From assembly GCA_045545435.1 (NCBI GenBank), contig JAZQAV010000189.1:1-11345 (forward strand): a stretch of 11,345 bases of DNA, written 5' to 3'. This document shows positions 6,692 through 11,345 of this stretch, one piece after another (the first letter of the stretch is position 1; every line of letters begins with the position of its first letter). Both the position numbers and the translations under genes were made by a program. This DNA comes from UMGS1502 sp045545435 (lineage in GTDB: Bacteria > Actinomycetota > Coriobacteriia > Coriobacteriales > Eggerthellaceae). The notes under the pieces were generated by a model, which was not told the origin of the DNA, did no database searches, and saw nothing but the letters and a program-made list of their open reading frames with translations.

Positions 6692-6717
6692 TGCGCCGCG
6701 TCAGATGACGCGGCGCA
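6692..6717 (-). repeat. Perfect 12-bp inverted repeat between the double-cubane and DUF3343 genes
   Basis: The arms TGCGCCGCGTCA and TGACGCGGCGCA are exact complements around two bases (GA), 8 bases past the stop of the double-cubane gene. No T-run follows on either strand, so it is not a standard rho-independent terminator. A second small hairpin (TCATG...CATGA, 6676-6691) abuts it just before the next start codon. An mRNA-stabilising or processing hairpin that separates the abundance of the two products is likely; a protein-binding palindrome is the alternative. Confidence 0.8.
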
Positions 6718-6724
6718 CTCGTCC

Positions 6725-8005
6725 TTACTCCGAAAGCATCTCCACGAAAGCACCGATGCGCGTGCGCAGCTGCTCTGCGTCGTTGTCGGTGTAATCGGTT
6801 TCGATGTCCAGTACGGGGATACCAGCCTCTTCCAAGGCCTTCTCCAAAGCGGAGGCTTCGGTCTTGAACGTGGTGCAGAACTTCAAGTTGGTATTGATAA
6901 CGCCATCCACGTGATATTCTTCTGCGAGCTTGAGCACCTCGTCGATGCGGGCGGTATTAGGCGTGAAGCAGGCGCAATTGATCTTCATATAGCGCTCTGC
7001 CAAGGCCTGGTACATACCCTCAAGGGTGGTTTGGGTATCGTCAACCAAATTCGTGAAGAACTTCGTGCCCGTGCAGTTCTCTTCGCACACTATGGCCGCA
7101 CCCGACGTCTCGATGATGTGGTGCAGCTTCCAGTTGGGAATGGCAAGCGGCGTGCCCGTGAGCAAAATGCGCTTGGTGCCAGCCGGGAACACCGAAACGC
7201 CGTCAGCGATGCGCTGCTCAAGCTCGTCGGCCAAATTGTTGGCCATCTGCGCGCAGCGCACAGGATCGTCGAAGAAGGCAATTTGCATCATGAGCAATGC
7301 GTCGGTGCCCGAAATAGGAATAACATCGGCGTTCTTGCGCGTCTCGTACACGCGCGCAAGCGCCAGGCGGCGCTCATTGATTACCTTGATAGCCTCGGCG
7401 AGTTTTTCCTCAGTGATAGCATTGCCCGTCACCTTCTCGACGTTCTCTTTGAACAGGGCAATCTCGTCGGCGAAGGCGCGCACGTCCTGCGGGCGCTTCA
7501 TGTTGGGAAGGTTCATGATGTACATATCGACGTCAGTGGCCATAATTTCGTACATCTTCTTCTTGCCGTCGCAGGTGGTTTCACCAACAATTTGGTCAGC
7601 GATGCGGAAGAAGGGGCAGGTGCGTCCCAAACGCGCGCCCAAAGATGCCTTGATCAGCGGGCACATATCGGCAGGAAGGTGCTTTTCGCCTTCGGGAACC
7701 CAGAACTGAGAGCCACCGCACAAACCGGTTACAATGCCGTCGCCCGCAATAACAACCTCATCGGGCACGTACGTGCAAAACGTTCCGAACACCTTGCGCC
7801 CTTTTGCCTGCTCATCCACGAGTTCCTGCGGGCGAATGCCGTGAACGTCGGCAACCACCATATCCCAGAAAGCCATGCCCTCGGGACGGTTTTCCTGCGA
7901 AAGGAACACATCGCCAAATGCCTGTGGCAGCACCGCGCACAACGCGTCGTGCGTTTCAAGATCCATACCCAAATTGCCCCACAACTCATGACGGTCAATA
8001 GCCAT
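6725..8005 (-). CDS. Double-cubane-cluster protein (2-hydroxyacyl-CoA dehydratase D superfamily, HgdB-like anaerobic reductase)
   Basis: The protein has 426 residues and is related to 2-hydroxyglutaryl-CoA dehydratase subunits, but is a single chain of the double-cubane type. In characterised members (Carboxydothermus DCCP) a homodimer carries a [8Fe-9S] double cubane and is reduced in an ATP-dependent way by an HgdC-like reductase, acting on small stubborn substrates such as acetylene. Visible family motifs are GTFCTYVPDEVV (C77), TGLCGGSQFWVP (C96) and DMCPLIKASLG (C115). Further cysteines are C130, C145, C307 and C311 (IVCEENC), C344 and C346, and C377 (LKFCTTF). The frame is open upstream to 8143, but ATG 8005 has GAGAGG 6 bases before it and gives the usual N-terminus. 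It heads the cluster whose last gene encodes the matching ATPase. There are no second dehydratase subunit or CoA-transferase genes, which argues against acyl-CoA dehydration. Substrate unknown; a sulfur or selenium compound is suggested by context only. Confidence 0.9.
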   Translation of the reverse strand: MAIDRHELWGNLGMDLETHDALCAVLPQAFGDVFLSQENRPEGMAFWDMVVADVHGIRPQELVDEQAKGRKVFGTFCTYVPDEVVIAGDGIVTGLCGGSQFWVPEGEKHLPADMCPLIKASLGARLGRTCPFFRIADQIVGETTCDGKKKMYEIMATDVDMYIMNLPNMKRPQDVRAFADEIALFKENVEKVTGNAITEEKLAEAIKVINERRLALARVYETRKNADVIPISGTDALLMMQIAFFDDPVRCAQMANNLADELEQRIADGVSVFPAGTKRILLTGTPLAIPNWKLHHIIETSGAAIVCEENCTGTKFFTNLVDDTQTTLEGMYQALAERYMKINCACFTPNTARIDEVLKLAEEYHVDGVINTNLKFCTTFKTEASALEKALEEAGIPVLDIETDYTDNDAEQLRTRIGAFVEMLSE

Positions 8006-8011
8006 GGTAAG

Positions 8012-8017
8012 CCTCTC
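8012..8017 (-). promoter_or_regulatory. Ribosome binding site deciding the start of the double-cubane gene
   Basis: GAGAGG, within a longer purine run, lies 6 bases before the ATG at 8005-8003. The 46 extra codons upstream in the same frame encode a basic, non-family sequence and are treated as leader. Confidence 0.75.
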
Positions 8018-8070
8018 TCTTCTCTTGTCGAAGGCGTACGCGCACGCAAAGGCCGCGGCACAAGGACGCG

Positions 8071-8094
8071 AAAAACCAGAGGTGCTGCGCACCT
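8071..8094 (-). terminator. Possible attenuator hairpin in the leader of the double-cubane gene
   Basis: Arms AGGTGC and GCACCT (8089-8094 and 8080-8085) form a 6-bp stem with a 3-base loop; the minus strand then reads CTGG and five T (8071-8075). It lies about 65 bases before the start codon, where a leader-controlled terminator would sit. The stem is short and separated from the T-run by four bases, so it may be weak or not a terminator at all. Confidence 0.35.
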
Positions 8095-8196
8095 GATGTG
8101 AATAGTGACGTTGCAGAATCGCTTTTACGCGTGAAGCCGTCACCGTGCTTCTGGGGCGCTTTCAACCGCGCCAAATCGGACCCATAGTTGCAGAAA

Positions 8197-8220
8197 TGCG
8201 CGTTTGCAGATTAACGCGCA
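8197..8220 (-). repeat. 8-bp perfect inverted repeat (leader hairpin)
   Basis: Arms TGCGCGTT and AACGCGCA enclose 8 bases. On the minus strand three T and a C follow, too few for a confident terminator. It is the first hairpin expected in the leader transcript of the double-cubane cluster. Confidence 0.65.
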
Positions 8221-8240
8221 CGAAGGTCCGCGATGGCATC

Positions 8241-8249
8241 ATAGTAGCA
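8241..8249 (-). promoter_or_regulatory. Candidate extended -10 promoter for the double-cubane cluster
   Basis: The minus strand reads TGCTACTAT, which fits the extended -10 pattern TGnTAtaaT with four of six core matches. No good -35 is seen at the expected distance, as is common for extended -10 promoters. Transcription would start near 8234. Confidence 0.3.
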
Positions 8250-8266
8250 CAGCAGATTGCCTTTAA

Positions 8267-8280
8267 CCGCTTTGAAGCGG
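8267..8280 (-). repeat. Small hairpin downstream of the importer ATPase gene
   Basis: Arms CCGCTT and AAGCGG form a 6-bp stem around two bases, about 88 bases after the stop of the ATPase gene. Only two T follow on the minus strand, so it is at most a weak end to the importer transcript. Confidence 0.4.
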
Positions 8281-8367
8281 CCAGCGTTCGATTCGCGCGG
8301 CTGCCTGCATTGCTTTAGACACCACTACGCGATTTGCACGGCTACGGCAAACCCAACTACACGTGAC

Positions 8368-9153
8368 CTATTTACGGGAAAGCTCGCTTACCGGCACGCA
8401 GACGCGCACACGATCGTCGTAGAGCGAGTTCACCTCAACGTCCACGCCGTACATTTTGCCAATAAGCTCAGTGGTGATGGTTTCTTTGGGGGTGCCATAG
8501 GCCAGCACTTCGCCATCATAAAGGGCCAGCGTTTTATCGGCGTATAAAAACGCCTGATCAGGCTGGTGAGTTGATTGAATAATGGTAAGCCCCTCACGGC
8601 TGAGCTGACGCACGGAAGCAAGCACGCGCACGGTGTTGCCGTAATCCAGCGCGCTGGTGGGCTCGTCCATGATCAAGGTGGTCGCTTCTTGCGCCAATGC
8701 TCGGGCAATCAGCACTAACTGCTGTTCGCCGCCCGATATACGCGTGTAGGGCCTGTCGGCCAAATGCGCCACTCCCACGCGCTCTAAAGCGCGATAGGCG
8801 CGCTCAACGTGGGCCTTCTTGGGAGAGAACAGCATACCGGAACCCGCACCAGCCGAAAGCAGAACCACGTCCAACACGTCGTAATCGTACACAGGACGAT
8901 GCGACTGCGGAATGTAAGCCATTTCGCGCGCCCGTTCGCGAATGGAGAGCGAACGCACATCCTTCCCGTTAACCAATATGGTGCCACGATAATCGCGGTA
9001 CAGCCCCAAAATGCATTTGAACAGGGTCGATTTGCCCGTACCATTTGGGCCCAGCACGTTCACGAGCGTGCCGTCGCCCACTTCCACGTTCACGTCTTTC
9101 AGTACGCGATGAGGGCCGTAGGAAAAATCTAAATGCTCAACAACCAGGCTCAT
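8368..9153 (-). CDS. ABC importer ATPase, FecE/BtuD type
   Basis: This 261-residue cytoplasmic ATPase powers the metal-chelate importer encoded with it. Motifs in order are Walker A GPNGTGKST at 35-43, Q-loop Q83 (YIPQSHRP), signature ISGGEQQ at 139-145, Walker B LIMDEPTSALD at 160-170, and the switch histidine H196 (QSTHQPDQ). Nothing essential is missing and the length is usual. Its ATG overlaps the stop of the permease gene as ATGA, so the two are translationally coupled. The family serves ferric siderophores, haem, cobalamin and, in the MolBCA branch, molybdate or tungstate; sequence alone does not choose among these. Confidence 0.95.
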   Translation of the reverse strand: MSLVVEHLDFSYGPHRVLKDVNVEVGDGTLVNVLGPNGTGKSTLFKCILGLYRDYRGTILVNGKDVRSLSIRERAREMAYIPQSHRPVYDYDVLDVVLLSAGAGSGMLFSPKKAHVERAYRALERVGVAHLADRPYTRISGGEQQLVLIARALAQEATTLIMDEPTSALDYGNTVRVLASVRQLSREGLTIIQSTHQPDQAFLYADKTLALYDGEVLAYGTPKETITTELIGKMYGVDVEVNSLYDDRVRVCVPVSELSRK

Positions 9154-10208
9154 TTCCGCTTCCTCCCCTCACGGGTAATAAGGTAGAGGAAGAACGGAAC
9201 GCCAATGAACGCAGTAAGGATGCCGATGGGAATCTCTGCTGTTGTTGCAAGGCGAGAAACATCGTCCACCAACAGCAAGAACGACGCTCCCATGAGCATG
9301 CTGGCTGGAATCAATTTGCGGTAGTCGCTTCCTATGAGCATGCGCGCCAAATGCGGAATTACCAGACCAACCCATCCGATCATGCCCGAAACCGCAACAC
9401 TTGCCGCCGTTACCAACGTTGCCGCCAAAATAATAATCAAACGCAGCTTCTTTGCGTCAACGCCCATGGTGAGCGCTTCATCATCGCCCATGGTTAAAAC
9501 GTTAATCCGCCATTTCAGCAAGAACAAAATTGCCAAGCCAATTGCCATGGGGATGCACGCCAGTTTGACATCCGCCATTTTCGCACTGGTCAAGCTTCCC
9601 ATAAGCCAGTAGGTAATCGCCGGAAGCTGGTCGGTTGGGTCGGCCACCAGTTTTGCAAGCGACACACATGCAGAAAACAGCGAGCTCACCATTACGCCGG
9701 CGAGCACCACGGTAAGCACCTGATTCCCGCGCGCCGCTTGGGACACGAATACCACCACGACCACGCTCACTATGGCCATCACAAACGCAAGCGCCGACAC
9801 CCCAAAGCTGGTAAAACCGAGCAAAATAGCCACCGCGGCGCCGAAAGCCGCACCTTGGGAGGCACCTAAGATGTCAGGCGACACCAGCGGATTTTGAAAC
9901 GTCCCCTGATAAGCGGCACCCGCGGTCGCAAGGCAACAGCCCACCATGATGGCCAGCAACACGCGCGGAAGACGCACGTTGAGGAATATGAGCGCTTCCT
10001 GGTTGGTCCAAAACGGTTCAAGAGGGTGCACGTTGCTTGCTAAAATGCACACCACTTTATCGGGGCTTATTGGATAGCGGCCCACCAAAAACGAGAGCGT
10101 GGCAAGCACGACAAGCACCACGACCAGGGCAAACAAAATAAGGTTGGCCTTGCGGTCGTGGCTCTTGCGCATGCTCACGGCGTTGCTGTCACGCTCTATT
10201 TTGGACAT
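9150..10208 (-). CDS. ABC importer permease, FecCD/BtuC type
   Basis: This integral membrane protein of 352 residues is expected to have about ten helices and to act as a homodimer. Family blocks seen are VRLPRVLLAIMVGCCLATAG (about 78-97), the following YQGTFQNPLVSPDILGASQGA, GWVGLVIPHLARMLIGSDYR in the last third, which contains the ATPase-contact region, and the terminal EIPIGILTAFIGVPFFLYLI. The start at ATG 10208 has only a weak binding site; ATG 10172 (before RKSHDRKANL) is a possible alternative that would drop 12 polar residues. It follows the binding-protein gene after a strong terminator, so its level is probably set by read-through, and it overlaps the ATPase gene by four bases. 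Confidence 0.95.
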   Translation of the reverse strand: MSKIERDSNAVSMRKSHDRKANLILFALVVVLVVLATLSFLVGRYPISPDKVVCILASNVHPLEPFWTNQEALIFLNVRLPRVLLAIMVGCCLATAGAAYQGTFQNPLVSPDILGASQGAAFGAAVAILLGFTSFGVSALAFVMAIVSVVVVVFVSQAARGNQVLTVVLAGVMVSSLFSACVSLAKLVADPTDQLPAITYWLMGSLTSAKMADVKLACIPMAIGLAILFLLKWRINVLTMGDDEALTMGVDAKKLRLIIILAATLVTAASVAVSGMIGWVGLVIPHLARMLIGSDYRKLIPASMLMGASFLLLVDDVSRLATTAEIPIGILTAFIGVPFFLYLITREGRKRK

Positions 10209-10230
10209 GGTCTCGATTAAACCCTCTTGC

Positions 10231-10270
10231 TATAAAAGCGCAGACGGTCCGCTTAAGAACCGTCTGCGCT
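10231..10270 (-). terminator. Rho-independent terminator between binding protein and permease
   Basis: On the minus strand the arms GCGCAGACGGT and ACCGTCTGCGC (11 bp, perfect; 12 bp with the flanking A-T pair) enclose 10 bases and are followed directly by TTTTATA. It begins about 12 bases after the stop of the binding-protein gene. In importer operons such an element lets the binding protein be made in excess over the membrane parts. No separate promoter is evident in the 73-bp gap, so partial read-through is expected. Confidence 0.85.
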
Positions 10271-10281
10271 CGCAGTGCACC

Positions 10282-11345
10282 CTATGCTTTTGGCACGGCA
10301 TGAGCCGTAAGGTCTTGAAGCTCCTCATCGGAGAGCTCGTAAGACAAAACAACCTGGTAATATTCGCGCGTCACGTCTTCGATAGAGGTATCGAAGCGAT
10401 CGGGATAGCACAGGTGCGCAAACCACTGCAGGCCCAACACCTGGTTAATCGAGGGCGGCTGCGACATCCAGTTGTACGGCGCCGACGGCACCTCATAGAA
10501 ATTATCGCTCGCAATTGCGCTGAGCGTTTGCCACGTCTCATCTTCGCCGACGGCCGCATATACACTACCGGGGCCAAATACAATCATGTCAGGGTTCCAC
10601 AGAGCAATCTGCTCGAAGCTGATTTCGGTTCCCATGCCAGACGCTTTCGCGTTCTCGACTACCGACACGTTGTCGGCGCACATGTCGATGATAGCAGCGT
10701 GATAGGTACCTTTGGCCAAGGTGTTCAAACCGGCGTCGCCCAGCAAATAGCTTACGCGCACGCGCTGATCGGCAGGAATCGCATCAACTACGGCCTTGGT
10801 TTGAGCGTAGGTGCTCGCGCAATAATCGCCCAGTTCTTTTGCGCGATCCTGCACGCCAAGAAGATCCCCGAGCATTTCATACACCTTGTCGTAGGAGTCA
10901 AGCGTTGCCTCAATGTGCACGCACGGAATGCCGATGGATTCTTGGAGCTCATCCAAATCGCTTTCAATTCCCTGCTTTGCCTCACCAATATCAACAATTA
11001 CCTGCGGGTTAGCAGCTGCTATGGCTTCGCGGTTGAAATTGCCCTTCCCGCCGTAAATTTGCCCGAACACAGGAAGGTCGGCGTAGGTCTGACCCAAGTA
11101 TTTCAGCTCGCTTTCGTTGAGTTCGTTGGTAAGGCCAACGAGCTTTTCGGGAGCAACGGTCAACAACACCATTTGGGAACCGGTACCCGACGCGGCAACC
11201 TTGTCGATGGTGGCCGGAAGCTCAACGGTGCGCCCACACGAGTCGGTAAACTGTCTGGTTTCAGCAGATGAAGCGCACGAAGACGAAGCGCTTGACGAAG
11301 CGGTCGCCGACGCCCCCGACGATGCGCAACCGACCAAAGCCAATG
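10282..11345 (-). CDS. ABC importer substrate-binding lipoprotein, PF01497 type (5' end cut by window)
   Basis: This is the extracytoplasmic receptor of the importer. The right edge cuts inside the signal peptide. The visible part shows a lipobox L-V-G-C with the lipidated cysteine encoded at 11328-11326, then an A/S-rich tether, then the mature domain starting near QFTDSCGRTVELP. The 'DSCGRTVELP...IDKVA' opening and the 'ANPQVIVDIGEAK' block are typical of periplasmic binding proteins for siderophores, cobalamin and related chelates. Near the end the stretch NWMSQPPSINQVLGLQWFAH (about 10410-10470) followed by CYPDRF recalls receptors of the iron and molybdate/tungstate subgroups, but this does not fix the ligand. 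The frame can be read from a TTG at 11343, which lies inside the signal peptide and is not the start. It ends before a strong terminator. Confidence 0.92.
   Translation of the reverse strand, partial: LALVGCASSGASATASSSASSSCASSAETRQFTDSCGRTVELPATIDKVAASGTGSQMVLLTVAPEKLVGLTNELNESELKYLGQTYADLPVFGQIYGGKGNFNREAIAAANPQVIVDIGEAKQGIESDLDELQESIGIPCVHIEATLDSYDKVYEMLGDLLGVQDRAKELGDYCASTYAQTKAVVDAIPADQRVRVSYLLGDAGLNTLAKGTYHAAIIDMCADNVSVVENAKASGMGTEISFEQIALWNPDMIVFGPGSVYAAVGEDETWQTLSAIASDNFYEVPSAPYNWMSQPPSINQVLGLQWFAHLCYPDRFDTSIEDVTREYYQVVLSYELSDEELQDLTAHAVPKA

Larger units (their letters stand above)
8006..8367 (-). other. Gene-free 362 bp: promoter candidate and structured leader of the double-cubane cluster
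   Basis: Between the importer ATPase (stop 8368) and the double-cubane gene no coding frame is credible. In transcription order it holds a small hairpin CCGCTT/AAGCGG (8267-8280), an extended -10 candidate (8241-8249), and then three hairpins: 8-bp arms TGCGCGTT/AACGCGCA at 8197-8220, 5-bp arms at 8155-8172, and 6-bp arms AGGTGC/GCACCT at 8080-8094. A run of five T follows the last one. The leader is about 230 bases long. It matches no riboswitch class I can recognise by eye. Confidence 0.55.

Noticed and set aside
6911..8101. Open frame of 396 codons on the plus strand
   Set aside because: It is antisense to the double-cubane gene. The long open run is a product of codon bias; the encoded sequence has no recognisable motif and no suitable ribosome binding site was seen.
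8006..8143. 46-codon N-terminal extension of the double-cubane protein
   Set aside because: The ATG at 8005 has a good binding site and gives the family N-terminus. The extension is basic, non-conserved in character and covers the hairpin with the T-run.
10099..11271. Open frame of 390 codons on the plus strand
   Set aside because: It is antisense to the substrate-binding lipoprotein and the permease start, and crosses the terminator; the minus-strand genes are well supported.
1..11345. CRISPR array, insertion sequence or phage remnant
   Set aside because: No spaced direct repeats, transposase frames, terminal inverted repeats or integration sites were seen; gene order and orientation are uniform.

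Overview
The window comes from an anaerobic bacterium, most likely a moderately high-GC actinobacterium of the Coriobacteriia (Eggerthellaceae-like). This guess rests on codon usage, the TTG start and G-rich ribosome binding sites, and the gene families present. They include a double-cubane iron-sulfur protein with its ATPase activator, YedF, DUF3343 proteins and a selenocysteine-containing SelD. No rRNA, tRNA or marker gene is present, so the taxonomy is inference. All ten genes are on the minus strand, so the biological reading direction runs from high to low coordinates.

Region A (11345 to 8368) is an uptake ABC importer of the iron-siderophore/cobalamin/molybdate class. It comprises a substrate-binding lipoprotein (cut by the right edge), a strong rho-independent terminator, a FecCD/BtuC-type permease and a FecE-type ATPase. 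The last two overlap by ATGA. The substrate cannot be read from sequence.

Region B (8367 to 8006) has no gene. It holds a candidate extended -10 promoter and a leader of about 230 nt with three hairpins, the last followed by five T.

Region C (8005 to 3337) is a six-gene cluster: double-cubane-cluster protein, a DUF3343 Se/S-carrier-like protein, YedF, a class V aminotransferase of the cysteine desulfurase type, a second DUF3343 protein, and an HgdC-type [4Fe-4S] ATPase. The two halves of an ATP-driven low-potential electron-transfer machine bracket four proteins of sulfur/selenium mobilisation.

Region D (3336 to 1) starts with a gene-free stretch holding a terminator-like hairpin and a perfect TATAAT. 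It continues with selD and, 20 bp later, a TMD-NBD ABC exporter that runs off the left edge. The true selD start lies 126 bases upstream of the first long open frame. The frame crosses an in-frame TGA in a G-G-U-A-A-K context and is followed by a hairpin with the spacing expected of a bacterial SECIS element. SelD is therefore itself a predicted selenoprotein of 363 residues.

Working model (inference): the desulfurase-like enzyme releases sulfur or selenium from (seleno)cysteine, and YedF and the two DUF3343 proteins carry it. SelD activates selenium as selenophosphate, and the HgdC-type ATPase pushes electrons into the double-cubane protein for a very low-potential reduction. The substrate of that reduction, and whether selenium enters it as substrate, cofactor or cluster ligand, is the open question of this window.
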